This document shows positions 1-8,421 of a DNA stretch of 49,036 bases, one piece after another. The notes below the pieces were generated by a model. It made no database searches. It had not been told where the DNA came from and saw only the letters and a list, made by a program, of their open reading frames with translations. Both the position numbers and the translations under genes were made by a program. How positions within the stretch are numbered: position 1 is the first letter of the stretch; every line of letters begins with the position of its first letter. This stretch comes from Candidatus Desulfovibrio intestinavium (GTDB lineage Bacteria; Desulfobacterota; Desulfovibrionia; Desulfovibrionales; Desulfovibrionaceae): contig DWZD01000044.1 of the NCBI GenBank assembly GCA_019118345.1, forward strand, positions 1 through 49,036, given 5' to 3'.

Positions 1-122
1 GTGGCATTCACAAGCATAGCTTCTATTTCCATTTGAAAGAATGCGAGTTTCGTTTTAATCACCGTCATGAGGATATTTACAAACTCCTCCTCAAGATGCT
101 CAGAGAGAATCCTCTCTGCTAG
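1..122 (+). pseudogene. 3' end of an IS1595 (ISXO2-like) family transposase
   Basis: The reading frame beginning at base 3 runs to a TAG at 120-122. It encodes a tail containing HKHSFYFHLKECEFRFNHR, the C-terminal end typical of IS1595/ISXO2-like DDE transposases. The 5' part lies outside the window, so I cannot say whether the element is intact. Bases 123-131 (TCATGACCC) could be the terminal inverted repeat, and the next eight bases (AAAATTTT, 132-139) could be the target duplication; both are inferences because the other end is not visible. Base composition is much more AT-rich than the rest of the window, as expected for an acquired element. Confidence 0.7.
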
Positions 123-131
123 TCATGACCC

Positions 132-369
132 AAAATTTTTACGGATTAAATTCGATGTCCATGTTAAACGAGTCGTGGAAAAAGCCATGCTTTTCGGCAC
201 GGAATGGCAAGGAAATTCACAGCGTTATGTTAATAAATTGAATGAGATGCTTGATTCTCCCGCAGAATTTGATTATGCAGCTTTTTACATCGGAAAAAAT
301 TTCTGCATGAAAGACAAGTGTGAAGAATGTCCCATATGTGAACAGTGCAATACATATCTGAGCAGCTAA
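132..369 (+). pseudogene. C-terminal fragment of an HhH-GPD / endonuclease III-like iron-sulfur DNA glycosylase
   Basis: The frame open from base 37 to the TAA at 367-369 becomes protein-like only after the transposase tail. It contains FDVHVKRV, resembling the DxHVxR segment of the HhH-GPD fold. It ends with cysteines spaced C-x4-C-x2-C-x5-C, close to the C-x6-C-x2-C-x5-C iron-sulfur loop of endonuclease III. The N-terminal half, with the helix-hairpin-helix and catalytic residues, is absent and appears to be replaced by the insertion element. An ATG at base 67 gives a 100-codon frame, but its first ~20 codons overlap the transposase in another phase, so I read this as a remnant. Family assignment is moderate and function is unlikely. 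Confidence 0.5.
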
Positions 370-400
370 TCTTCATTGTTTGCACAGTCATTGCGAAACG

Positions 401-439
401 AACGCCGCATTTCCCCGTAGGGGAAATGCGGCGTTTTTA
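401..439. terminator. Bidirectional rho-independent terminator
   Basis: A 16-bp perfect stem pairs 401-416 with 420-435 around a three-base loop and is followed by a T tract on the plus strand. It lies between the plus-strand glycosylase fragment and the convergent minus-strand membrane-protein gene and can serve both. Confidence 0.85.
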
Positions 440-464
440 CATCATGCATGGGGCATTGCTGCGT

Positions 465-2795
465 TTACAGGGTGGCTGCCTCCGGTTCCGGGGCGTCCGC
501 AGGCTTGGGATCGGCCTCTTCCGGGGCATCCGGAGAGGCCTTGGCTCCCGGCATGGACGCCTTGCCGGCGTCGCCGCGCGGCTGGGCCGGGGCGCTGTCG
601 CTGCCGGCGTTGCCGCCCTTGCTGCCGTCAGCGGGCGTCTCGGCGTCCGGCGACGGGGAGGGCGCTTCCTCCGCCGGGGCGGCAGGCGTCGTTGCCGTGT
701 CCGGCGCGTCCGTTGCCGGGCCATCCAGATCAGCCGGACTGTCCGGCGTGGCATCGGGGGCCTTCTCCGCTTCCGGGGCGGTCTGAGCCGCCTCGTCGCC
801 GGACGGCAGGGCGTTCAGATCAATGGGCGCGGGATACCACGGGGGCAGGGGCTTGTCGTTTCGCTGTTCAAGGAAAGCCCGCAATTCTTCCGCACTGGGC
901 AGGGGCACTGAGGGTTGCGCGCCGAGTTGGGGCGTCAGCAGCAGGTGGGCGGGCTGGGCGAGCACGCAGGCCAGCAGGCTGCAGACGAGCAGTGCGCCGC
1001 CCGGCCAGCCCCGGCGCACCAGACGGGCGAGGACGACGGCGCAGAGAATGCCGAGGATGCCCAGCACGGGCAGGCCGCTGAGCTGGGCCACCACCTCGCG
1101 TTGCTCCGGGGTCAGGTGCAGGGAGGTGAAGTTGACCAGCCAGTCCAGGGTCAGGCTGAAACCGCAGGCCGTGAGGGCCATGCCCGCGTGCAGGAAGAGC
1201 AAAGCCACCACGAGGAAGAAGATGCGGCTGCCCAGATCCGAGAGGCGCAGCAAGGCCCGTCCCAGCAGAATGGCCAGCAGGCAGAGCAGGAGGCCGGAAC
1301 CGCTGAGGCCAGGGGCCAGCAGGCAGAGGGGCACGGAAAGGAAGAGGGCTATCCAGAGGAAGGAACTGCCGCAATTTTCGTGGCGGCTGGCGAGCAGATC
1401 GTGCGGAGCCTGCCGCAGGACGCGCGGCCAGGAGACAAAGGGCACAAGGGCCAGCCACGGCCCCATGCCAAGCAGGCCCACGGCAAGAGGCAGCCACCAT
1501 CTGCCGCTGAGGGGCAGGGGCCAGTGCCAGAACTGGCGCACGACAGACTGCAGATAGCTGTCGGCTTCCACAAGAATGATGAGGGCCAGCAGCCAGAGGG
1601 CCACCACGAGCAGCATGCCGAGAAAGCCCGCCACGGCATCCAGACGCTGGGCGCGGGAGAGGCGCAGCCGCCAGAGCAGCCAGACGAGGCTTGTCAGGGG
1701 GGGCAGGGCCACATAGGCCAGCCCGCCGCCAAGGCCTGCCAGCCCCGCGAGAACAAAGCCCGCGACCAGAAGCAGGGGAGAGGAGGCCTTTTGCCAGCCG
1801 CGACAGAGGCAGGCCAGCGAAAGGAGGGTCAGGGCCGTGGCCAGCGGTTGCGGCCCCGTGAAGTGGGCCAGCAGCGGAAAGAGCAGGCTGCTCAGGAGCA
1901 TGAGACCGCTGGCAAGGGCGGCCTGCGAACTCGAGCCGCAGGCGCGGCTCAACGCCCAGACCGCCAGCAGGAGCAGCGCGCCGCAGAGGGCTGAGGTCAC
2001 GGGAAAGAGCAGCAGTTCGGGCAGGCCGCCGAGATTCAGGAGATGATGCAGGCCGCCCATGCACCAGAAGAGCAGGGGCAGTTGCGCGCCCTGCGGGCCG
2101 GTGGGGCAGAGCCAGTCGCCGCTGCCCAGACTGGTGAGCGCGGCCAGTACCGAAGGCCATTCCGCCGGGCAGAAGCGGCCGCCGGTCAGGAAAATGGGCC
2201 AGAGCTGCACGGCCAGCAGCACCAGCAGAGCCAGCGGCCCGATTTTGGCCAGCGTGAGGAACAGCTGTTGCGCCCGTCCGGCGGGGCGGCTGTGGGTTGA
2301 GGGGGGGGCCACCTCAAGCACGGGAATGTCCTCGTCCTCGGGCACGGGGTCGATATGGGCGGTGGTGCCGGGCGCGGCTTTGGGTGTTGCCGGTCGCTGG
2401 CCGGCGGACTGCGGCTCGCTGCCGCCCTCAGCGCCGGCTGAGCTGTCGTCAGCGCTCGCGTCAGCGGACGCGGCAGTGGCCTCGGGAGCGGCCTGTGCGT
2501 TTTCGGACGAGGTCTCAGGCGCATCTTCGGCGGTCGCCGCCGCATCCGTTGCCTCAGGGCTGTCCGGGCTGTCCGCAGCCGCAGAAGCGGGTTCGGACAT
2601 GGCCTGCTCGGCGGCGGGCTGGGCCGCTTCGTCGGCCGCTGAGGAGGCCGCTTGCGCCGTCGCCGTTTCCGCCGTGCCGGCGGACAGGGGTTCCTGTGCG
2701 GGGGGAGTCTGTTTTTCCGGCACGGGACGGGCGGGCATGCCCTCGTCGCAGCGGATGTCGTGATCCGATTGCTGTCCGGGATAATACTGGCTCAT
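465..2795 (-). CDS. Polytopic membrane protein with long Ala/Pro/Glu-rich termini, function unknown
   Basis: 776 residues. The chosen start is the ATG at 2795, preceded by AGGAG at good spacing; a TTG two codons upstream is less likely. Residues 1 to about 180 are an extreme low-complexity stretch of Ala, Ser, Glu and Pro with no predicted fold. About a dozen hydrophobic segments follow (roughly 183-610), then another Ala/Pro/Asp-rich tail of about 150 residues. The membrane part loosely resembles GT-C / ArnT-type glycosyltransferases in layout (many helices, a large loop after the first), but I see no diagnostic acidic motif and do not claim that activity. Its Shine-Dalgarno overlaps the stop of the upstream lipoprotein gene, so the two are cotranscribed and probably translationally linked. 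Confidence 0.8.
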   Translation of the reverse strand: MSQYYPGQQSDHDIRCDEGMPARPVPEKQTPPAQEPLSAGTAETATAQAASSAADEAAQPAAEQAMSEPASAAADSPDSPEATDAAATAEDAPETSSENAQAAPEATAASADASADDSSAGAEGGSEPQSAGQRPATPKAAPGTTAHIDPVPEDEDIPVLEVAPPSTHSRPAGRAQQLFLTLAKIGPLALLVLLAVQLWPIFLTGGRFCPAEWPSVLAALTSLGSGDWLCPTGPQGAQLPLLFWCMGGLHHLLNLGGLPELLLFPVTSALCGALLLLAVWALSRACGSSSQAALASGLMLLSSLLFPLLAHFTGPQPLATALTLLSLACLCRGWQKASSPLLLVAGFVLAGLAGLGGGLAYVALPPLTSLVWLLWRLRLSRAQRLDAVAGFLGMLLVVALWLLALIILVEADSYLQSVVRQFWHWPLPLSGRWWLPLAVGLLGMGPWLALVPFVSWPRVLRQAPHDLLASRHENCGSSFLWIALFLSVPLCLLAPGLSGSGLLLCLLAILLGRALLRLSDLGSRIFFLVVALLFLHAGMALTACGFSLTLDWLVNFTSLHLTPEQREVVAQLSGLPVLGILGILCAVVLARLVRRGWPGGALLVCSLLACVLAQPAHLLLTPQLGAQPSVPLPSAEELRAFLEQRNDKPLPPWYPAPIDLNALPSGDEAAQTAPEAEKAPDATPDSPADLDGPATDAPDTATTPAAPAEEAPSPSPDAETPADGSKGGNAGSDSAPAQPRGDAGKASMPGAKASPDAPEEADPKPADAPEPEAATL

Positions 2796-2804
2796 GGGCA
2801 ACTC

Positions 2805-4895
2805 CTATGGGGCAGGGGCGGCATGCGCGTCCAGCACAAGATGGCGGGAGGCATGCGGCGCAAGGGTCAGGGAAAGGCGGCGCTCGCCCGGCAGGCTCTG
2901 GCCGCTGAAGATGTCAAGCAGACTGCCGGCAACGGGCAGTTGCAGGGCGCAGGCATGTTCCTGGCGGGAAAAATTGATGACCGTCAGCCAGTAGCCGCCC
3001 TCGGGCAGGGCGGAACAGAGGGCCAGACAGCCGTCGGCCGGCTGCTGCACGGAGACGAGCCTGCCCCGGGCCAGGCCGGCAGCCTTCCGGGCCAGCAGCA
3101 GGCGGGCTGCCGCCATCAGGAAGCTGTCCTGCGCGGCAAGCTGTTCGTCAAGGGGGCCGAAGGCCAGTGTCGCCGCAGGCAGGCTGCCGCTCACGGGGCG
3201 TGCGCCGGGCAGGGGCACAAGGCCGCGACTGGGCAGCAGATCGCGTGAGACGCTGCGCGGCACATCCAGTGCGCCAGACAGCTCCTGCAGGCTGACAAAG
3301 AGCGGCCCCGGCAGACCGGCGCGACAGGACAGCAGGGCAAGGGCCGCCTGTCGCAGGGCGGCCGCGTTTTCCGGGCGGCAGGCGGCCTCGGCATCCAGCC
3401 CGAGGGCACGCGCCGCCAGCGAGGCGGGCGTCGTCCAGAGGAGGGATTCCGTGTCGTCCAGACCGCTCAGGCGGCGGGCTTCGCCGAGAAGATGCTCCCC
3501 GTCGGGCAGATCGCGCAGCAGCCGCCAGTCCACTCCCTGCCAGCCATGCAGTCCGCGCGCCAGACGGCTCTGATCCAGGCCGGCTTCCCGCGCCCGGCGC
3601 AGCTGGCTGGCCAGCGGTGCGGCATTGCCGCTGAGCAGGGCAAATTCCGCTGCGGGCGCGGTGAGGCTGTCCCGCGAGAAGTCCAACCCCATGTCCAGAA
3701 CCGGCGCGAGAAGGGAGGGGGGCAGGGCGTCGGCCTGCACGGCCCAGCCGCCGTAGCGGTGTACCTCGCGGGCTGAGGCGGCCAGCGCGCCGTATCCCGG
3801 CGCCAGCCGATCGGCCAGCGATGCGCCGCTGCTCCTGTCCGTGCCCGTGGGGGGCACATCCAGCCCGAGCAGGGCTTCCAGCCGCAAGCCGGCCAGCGCC
3901 TGACCCTGCAAACCCGTATGCCGGATAATGGCCGCGGAAAGAATGCGGCGGGCCTGCCCGGACGGATCCTGCCAGAGCAGGACGGGGCGTTGGGGATTGT
4001 CCGCAAAGCGGTAGACCCAGCGGCGAATTTGTCCGTCCGTGCCGCGAACCTCGCCGGTGGCGGCCCAGCCGCCGGGTTCGGCCCAGTTCAGGGCATCGCG
4101 CAGCAGGGTGGGCGGCAGCAGGCCCCGGGAACGAAGCGCATTCACGGCTTCGGGCCGCAGGGCCAGACAGTCCCATTCGCCGGGCACGCCGGGCAGGACG
4201 TTCCAGAGTTCGCGCGGCACGCTGATCATGGCGTAAAGGCCGTCAAAGCGCGGTGCGCGACGGGCCTGCAGGATGAAGTCCGGGCCGAGACCGGTGGCGG
4301 CGGGCGGCAGCTCGCCGCCAAGCTGGATGCCCGAGGCCTCCAGCCGTTCCCGCAGGCGTTCCAAATCCTCGTCGCTGCCCACGGTCCGGTCGAAATGCAG
4401 GGCCGTCACATTGTCGGCCGTGCCGATGCGCGGCGCTTCCTGCCAGATGTCCCCGCGTTCGCCCGTGGGGGCCACATAGAGTCCGCCAATGCCGAGCTGG
4501 GCCAGCAGCGGCGGCAGGGCCGGGTCGGCCAGCGCAGCCAGGGCGTTGCCGGAACAGCCCAGCGTGTAGGGATCCGCTTCCAGCCAGTTGGGGGAGGCCG
4601 AGAGCAGCAGGGAGCGGTTCTTGCTCAGGGAGCTGTTGCTCCAGATGCGTTCGGTGCCCGAAACCTGCGCCGCCAGCAGGGGGGCGGCCCCCAGCATGGA
4701 CTGCCGCTCCAGCCATTGCACATAGCCGGGATCGGCCCGGGGCAGGCGGGCTTCAGGCGTTGCGGCGCCGGTCTGTCCGCCGCCCGTGCGGCGCGCGCCC
4801 GTACAGGCGCCCAGCAGCAGGGCCGCCAGCAAAAGCGACAGCAGCAGGAGAAGGCGACCGGCAGGTCGCCGGGCAGGATGGGGCATCGTCCGCAT
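2805..4895 (-). CDS. Lipoprotein with a degenerate GH13 (alpha-amylase / trehalose synthase-like) domain
   Basis: 696 residues from the ATG at 4895, two bases past the mazG stop; an in-frame ATG three codons later is an alternative. After a positive N-terminus and a Leu-rich signal segment comes a lipobox, LLLGAC, so it should be lipid-anchored after export. The body resembles the barrel of GH13 enzymes of the trehalose-synthase type: a region with LAQLGIGGLYVAPTG (strand entering 'location of the next domain' position), a central barrel, and a C-terminal beta domain with LTVINFSRQEHAC like amylase C domains. I cannot identify the canonical nucleophile Asp and acid/base Glu with confidence, so it may be catalytically inactive. 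It sits in a mazG - lipoprotein - membrane protein operon, suggesting a cell-envelope role with the following gene. Confidence 0.7.
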   Translation of the reverse strand: MRTMPHPARRPAGRLLLLLSLLLAALLLGACTGARRTGGGQTGAATPEARLPRADPGYVQWLERQSMLGAAPLLAAQVSGTERIWSNSSLSKNRSLLLSASPNWLEADPYTLGCSGNALAALADPALPPLLAQLGIGGLYVAPTGERGDIWQEAPRIGTADNVTALHFDRTVGSDEDLERLRERLEASGIQLGGELPPAATGLGPDFILQARRAPRFDGLYAMISVPRELWNVLPGVPGEWDCLALRPEAVNALRSRGLLPPTLLRDALNWAEPGGWAATGEVRGTDGQIRRWVYRFADNPQRPVLLWQDPSGQARRILSAAIIRHTGLQGQALAGLRLEALLGLDVPPTGTDRSSGASLADRLAPGYGALAASAREVHRYGGWAVQADALPPSLLAPVLDMGLDFSRDSLTAPAAEFALLSGNAAPLASQLRRAREAGLDQSRLARGLHGWQGVDWRLLRDLPDGEHLLGEARRLSGLDDTESLLWTTPASLAARALGLDAEAACRPENAAALRQAALALLSCRAGLPGPLFVSLQELSGALDVPRSVSRDLLPSRGLVPLPGARPVSGSLPAATLAFGPLDEQLAAQDSFLMAAARLLLARKAAGLARGRLVSVQQPADGCLALCSALPEGGYWLTVINFSRQEHACALQLPVAGSLLDIFSGQSLPGERRLSLTLAPHASRHLVLDAHAAPAP

Positions 4896-4897
4896 GA

Positions 4898-5701
4898 TCA
4901 GGCGTTCCCGGAGGATTCCTCCGCCTTGGCCTGCGTCCACAGCTCGTCCTTTTCGTCCAGGGACAGGGCGGCAAAATCCCGCCCCTGTTCGCGGGCCAGG
5001 GCTTCCATGCGGGCAAAGCGCCGGAGAAAGCGGGTATTGGCGTCATCCAGGGCCTCGCTGGCCTTGATGCCCTTGCGGCGTCCCAGCTCGGCGATGCTGA
5101 AGAGGAGATCGCCCAGTTCGTGGCGCTGGGCCTCCTTGTCGTCGGCGGCGGCCACATCCAGCCATTCCAGCCATTCGGCTTCCACCTGCTGTTCCACGTC
5201 CTCGTCGTCAGGCCAGGTGAAGCCCACGCGAGCGGCCTTGGAATGGATGCGGTAGGCCTTGGTCAGGGGCGGCAGGCTGGCGGGCAGGCTGTCAAAGACG
5301 CCCTTGGGCCGGCCGTCGGCGTCGGCGTGCTCGCCGCGCTTGATTTGTTCCCAGGTGTTGAGCTGCTCGTCGCGGGATTCAAAATGGGCGTCGCCGAACA
5401 CATGGGGATGGCGGCGGATCATCTTGGCGCAATTGTGGGCCAGGGCGTCGTCCAGCGAGAACTTGCCCTGCCTCTCGTAGAGGCGGGCCACAAAGAGCAG
5501 CAGAAAGGCCACGTCGCCCAGCTCCTCGCACACGTCGGCATCCGAGCCGGAACGAATGGCGCTGACCAGCTCGTGGCTTTCCTCAATGATGTATTCGGCC
5601 AGGCTGCGGGGGGTTTGTTCCTTGTCCCACGGGCAGCCGCCCTCCTCGTCCAGGAGGCGGTCAAGCACTTCCCGCAACTGTTCAAGCGCGCTTTTTTCCA
5701 T
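4898..5701 (-). CDS. mazG: Nucleoside triphosphate pyrophosphohydrolase MazG
   Basis: 267 residues from the ATG at 5701, which has AAGGAAG just upstream; a GTG 21 bases earlier is possible but lacks a ribosome site. MazG hydrolyses NTPs and dNTPs to the monophosphate and pyrophosphate, cleaning the pool and, in E. coli, lowering ppGpp under starvation. The N-terminal domain has GGCPWDKEQT followed by the EExxE...ExxD metal-binding pattern (EESHE and CEELGDVAF). The second tandem domain repeats it with ELGDLLFSIAELGR, and a KVGFDW-like segment appears as ARVGFTW. Length matches the two-domain MazG family. It follows cvpA by 43 bases and leads directly into the GH13-like lipoprotein gene. Confidence 0.95.
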   Translation of the reverse strand: MEKSALEQLREVLDRLLDEEGGCPWDKEQTPRSLAEYIIEESHELVSAIRSGSDADVCEELGDVAFLLLFVARLYERQGKFSLDDALAHNCAKMIRRHPHVFGDAHFESRDEQLNTWEQIKRGEHADADGRPKGVFDSLPASLPPLTKAYRIHSKAARVGFTWPDDEDVEQQVEAEWLEWLDVAAADDKEAQRHELGDLLFSIAELGRRKGIKASEALDDANTRFLRRFARMEALAREQGRDFAALSLDEKDELWTQAKAEESSGNA

Positions 5702-5744
5702 GCGATCTTCCTTTGTTGTCACGAGGCCCTGTCGTCCGCGCGGT

Positions 5745-6233
5745 CTAGATGTTGAAAAAGCTGAGCACTTCCGGCGGCAGCCAGGCCCGGATTTGCCCGA
5801 TCAGGCTGCTAAAGTAGGGAAGCGCCCGGGAATTTTGGAGAAAAAGCATGTCGCCCAGAATTTTTTGCATGACAAGCAGGACAATGGAGCAGATCAGCAC
5901 GCCCTTGCCCAGACCGAGAATGCCGCCCGCCAGCTTGTCCACCCAGGACACGAAGGTGAAGGACAGCACCTTTTGCAGGATGCGGGCCACGAGGGCCACC
6001 AGAATGATGGTGGCGATGAAAATGAGGACAAAGGCCGCCAGCTGTCGCAAGGCCGGTTCGCTGATGAAGGTCAGGTGGCCGGAGAGCAGCGGATGAAAGC
6101 GGTGCGCGGCCCAGAAGCCGCCCACCAGGGAGGCCAGTTCGGCCACTTCGCCCACAAAGCCGTTCCAAAAGCCGCGCAGGGTGAAAAAGACCAGCACCAG
6201 CACCACGACGACGTCAAAGATATCCTGTCCCAT
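5745..6233 (-). CDS. cvpA: CvpA family membrane protein
   Basis: 162 residues, starting at an ATG with GAGGAG seven bases upstream. Four hydrophobic helices and the motif FFTLRGFWNGFVGEVAEL near the N-terminus, followed by the WVDKLAGGILGLGKG segment, are typical of the CvpA / colicin V production family. The family is linked to colicin V production and bile or envelope stress tolerance, but its molecular role is unsettled. It is the first gene of the mazG operon and is divergent from the methyltransferase at 6361. Confidence 0.9.
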   Translation of the reverse strand: MGQDIFDVVVVLVLVFFTLRGFWNGFVGEVAELASLVGGFWAAHRFHPLLSGHLTFISEPALRQLAAFVLIFIATIILVALVARILQKVLSFTFVSWVDKLAGGILGLGKGVLICSIVLLVMQKILGDMLFLQNSRALPYFSSLIGQIRAWLPPEVLSFFNI

Positions 6234-6258
6234 AGGCTCCTCAAAGATAGGTGGGCAC

Positions 6259-6287
6259 AGCCTAGCAGAAGGCGGCGCGCCTCACAA
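6259..6287 (-). promoter_or_regulatory. Candidate sigma-70 promoter for the cvpA-mazG operon
   Basis: On the minus strand TTGTGA (6282-6287) and TAGGCT (6259-6264) are separated by 17 bases, about 30 bases before the cvpA start. The boxes are only moderate matches. Confidence 0.35.
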
Positions 6288-6360
6288 GAGCGTGCGTTTC
6301 CCGTTTTCTCCGGGCGGCGGGCGGCTGTACAGCGGCGGGGCAATAGGCTATGGTGTCGCG

Positions 6361-7119
6361 GTGAAGACGCCCCTGCCCCAGGACTCCCGCCCCGCTGCCG
6401 ACGCGCACGGCAGGGTGGCCCCCGATGATCGCGCCCGCATCGACGTGACGGTGTGCGGTCGGCGCTGGGAACTGCTGCGCGCGGCCAACCTCGAGGAACT
6501 CTGGGAGGCCATGACAGAGGATCCCCGGAATTTCGAGGATGAGCGCCTGCCGTACTGGACGGAACTCTGGCCTTCCAGTCTGGTGCTGGCCCAGTGGCTG
6601 GAATGCCGGCAGGCTGAGATTGCCGGGCGGATCTGTCTGGATCTGGGGTGCGGCCTGGGCTTGACGGCCCTGGTGGGCAGCCTGCTCGGCGCGCGGGTGC
6701 TGGGGCTGGACTACGAGGCCGAGGCCCTGCATTTTGCCGCCCGCAACGCGGCGCACAACGGCCTTGCGCCGGGGCCGCTCTGGGCCGTCATGGACTGGCG
6801 GCGGCCCGCCGTGCGTCCCGGGGCCGCCGCACGCATCTGGGGGGGCGACATCATGTACGAAAAACGCTTCGTGGCCCCGGTCATGCGTTTTCTGGAGCAT
6901 GCCCTGTCCCCGGATGGCGTGGCCTGGCTGGCCGAGCCGGGGCGCAATGTCTACGAGGCCTTCCTGCAGGCCCTGCACGGCGGCGGCTGGCAGGGACGGC
7001 GGGTTTTCGGGGCGGAGGTGGCGCCGCTCTATGCCCAGCCCGTGCCCGTCACCGTGCACGTCTGGGAAATCAGCCGCCGTGCGACGGCTTTGCGGCCCGC
7101 CGGCGAGGCAGGGAGATGA
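6361..7119 (+). CDS. Class I SAM-dependent methyltransferase (METTL/Nnt1-like)
   Basis: 252 residues from a GTG at 6361; no ATG is available in this frame downstream of the divergent promoter region, and the ribosome site is weak, so the start is uncertain. The SAM-binding motif I is clear (CLDLGCGLGLTALVGSLLGA), preceded by LPYWTELWPSSLVLAQWL, a segment typical of lysine-methyltransferase-like METTL20/Nnt1 family proteins that methylate protein side chains. An acidic residue after motif II (LGLDYEAEAL) would hold the ribose. The target is unknown. The stop is three bases before the nikR start, so the genes are cotranscribed. Confidence 0.8.
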   Translation: MKTPLPQDSRPAADAHGRVAPDDRARIDVTVCGRRWELLRAANLEELWEAMTEDPRNFEDERLPYWTELWPSSLVLAQWLECRQAEIAGRICLDLGCGLGLTALVGSLLGARVLGLDYEAEALHFAARNAAHNGLAPGPLWAVMDWRRPAVRPGAAARIWGGDIMYEKRFVAPVMRFLEHALSPDGVAWLAEPGRNVYEAFLQALHGGGWQGRRVFGAEVAPLYAQPVPVTVHVWEISRRATALRPAGEAGR

Positions 7120-7122
7120 GGC

Positions 7123-7542
7123 GTGGGCAAGCTGACCCGCTTCGGCGTTTCACTGGATGAGGAATTGCTGGAACCCTTTGACGGCCTGTGCCGGCGCAAG
7201 GGCTACGGCAACCGTTCGGAGGCCATTCGCGATCTGATCCGCAGGGCGCTGGTGGAGGAGGAATGGCAGCATGCCGAGACCGATGCCGCCGGAACGCTGA
7301 CCCTGGTCTACGATCATCACAAGAACGATCTGGCCCGCAAGCTGATGCGCATGCAGCATGATGATCATGACCTCATCATCACCACCCTGCATGTGCATCT
7401 GGATCATCATAATTGCCTGGAAGTGCTGGTGCTCAAGGGGGACGCCGTCAGGGTTCGCGCCCTGGCCGATCGTTTGATCTCCTGCAAGGGCGTGAAGCAC
7501 GGCACCTTCAGCGGAACAACCACAGGACAGGATCTCGCCTGA
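7123..7542 (+). CDS. nikR: Nickel-responsive regulator NikR
   Basis: 139 residues from a GTG at 7123; GGGAG lies within the end of the preceding gene. The N-terminal ribbon-helix-helix ([16 protein letters not shown], then [14 protein letters not shown]) binds DNA. The C-terminal ACT-like domain carries the nickel ligands of the family: His79, His90, His92 and Cys98 in the order QH...HVHLDHHNC, equivalent to His76, His87, His89 and Cys95 of E. coli NikR. It should repress nickel uptake genes when nickel binds. No nickel transporter is in this window. It is followed three bases later by folE2. Confidence 0.95.
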   Translation: MGKLTRFGVSLDEELLEPFDGLCRRKGYGNRSEAIRDLIRRALVEEEWQHAETDAAGTLTLVYDHHKNDLARKLMRMQHDDHDLIITTLHVHLDHHNCLEVLVLKGDAVRVRALADRLISCKGVKHGTFSGTTTGQDLA

Positions 7543-7545
7543 GTT

Positions 7546-8334
7546 ATGGAAGACGTACAACGCCATGCGCCGCAGGTGGCGCTGCCCATTGATACGGTTG
7601 GGGTTCGGGGCATCACCATGCCCCTGCTGGTGCGCGACAGGGCCGAAGGCAGCCGGCAGACCGTGGCCCGCGTGGACATGGGCGTGGATTTGCCCGCGGA
7701 CTTCAAGGGAACGCACATGAGCCGCTTTGTGGCGGCGCTGGAAGAATGGAACGATACCATCAGCTATCAGTCCGTGCGGCGGCTGCTGGCGGCCATCAAG
7801 GAACGGCTGGAGGCCCGGCGGGCCTATGTGCATTTCTGCTTTCCCTATTTTCTGCGCAAGGCAGCGCCCGCGTCCGGGAGTCAGAGTCTGGTTTCCTATG
7901 ACTGCCGCCTTACCGGCGAGCTGAGCGACGAAGGGCAGCATTTTTCGCTGGATGTGAACGTGCCGGTCATGACCGTCTGCCCCTGCTCCAAGGCCATCAG
8001 CCGCGAAGGGGCGCACAGCCAGCGCACCATGATTCGCCTGTCCGTGCGCATGACGCATTTCTGCTGGATCGAGGACTTCATCGAAATGGCCGAAGCCTCG
8101 GGATCGTCGGCGGTCTATACTCTGCTTAAACGCGAGGACGAGAAATACGTCACCGAGCACGCCTTTGCCCAGCCCACCTTTGTGGAAGACGTGGTGCGCA
8201 ACGTGGCCCAGCGCCTGCTGGCCCATGACCAGATTTCCTGGTTCCGGGTGGAGGTGGAAAGCATGGAATCCATCCACAGCCACAATGCCTTTGCCTGCAT
8301 CGAGCGCACCCTGAGCGCAGGGAACAGGCCGTAA
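7546..8334 (+). CDS. folE2: GTP cyclohydrolase FolE2 (type IB)
   Basis: 262 residues. FolE2 converts GTP to dihydroneopterin triphosphate, the first step of folate and queuosine-type pathways, and replaces the zinc enzyme FolE. The family signature is present: [12 protein letters not shown] with the metal ligand Cys147, then GAHSQR with His157, and a C-terminal [10 protein letters not shown] segment. Length is normal for bacterial FolE2. It begins three bases after nikR, so the enzyme is probably cotranscribed with a metal-responsive regulator. FolE2 is known to accept several divalent metals and to be induced by zinc limitation in some bacteria. Confidence 0.95.
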   Translation: MEDVQRHAPQVALPIDTVGVRGITMPLLVRDRAEGSRQTVARVDMGVDLPADFKGTHMSRFVAALEEWNDTISYQSVRRLLAAIKERLEARRAYVHFCFPYFLRKAAPASGSQSLVSYDCRLTGELSDEGQHFSLDVNVPVMTVCPCSKAISREGAHSQRTMIRLSVRMTHFCWIEDFIEMAEASGSSAVYTLLKREDEKYVTEHAFAQPTFVEDVVRNVAQRLLAHDQISWFRVEVESMESIHSHNAFACIERTLSAGNRP

Positions 8335-8363
8335 CCCGTCCGCGCCTCTTCCGGGCCGGTGGA

Positions 8364-8386
8364 AAAAGGCTTTTGCCTTTTGCGGC
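8364..8386 (+). terminator. Possible weak terminator after folE2
   Basis: AAAAGGC and GCCTTTT pair around TTTT (8364-8381). The stem is short and the T tract imperfect. Confidence 0.3.
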
Positions 8387-8421
8387 TTTTTGTGGTAAGA
8401 GCGTGGAAAAGGGAGTGAAGT

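Noticed and set aside
6233..6361. NikR operator or riboswitch ahead of the methyltransferase-nikR-folE2 unit
   Set aside because: I found no convincing dyad of NikR type and no conserved riboswitch elements.
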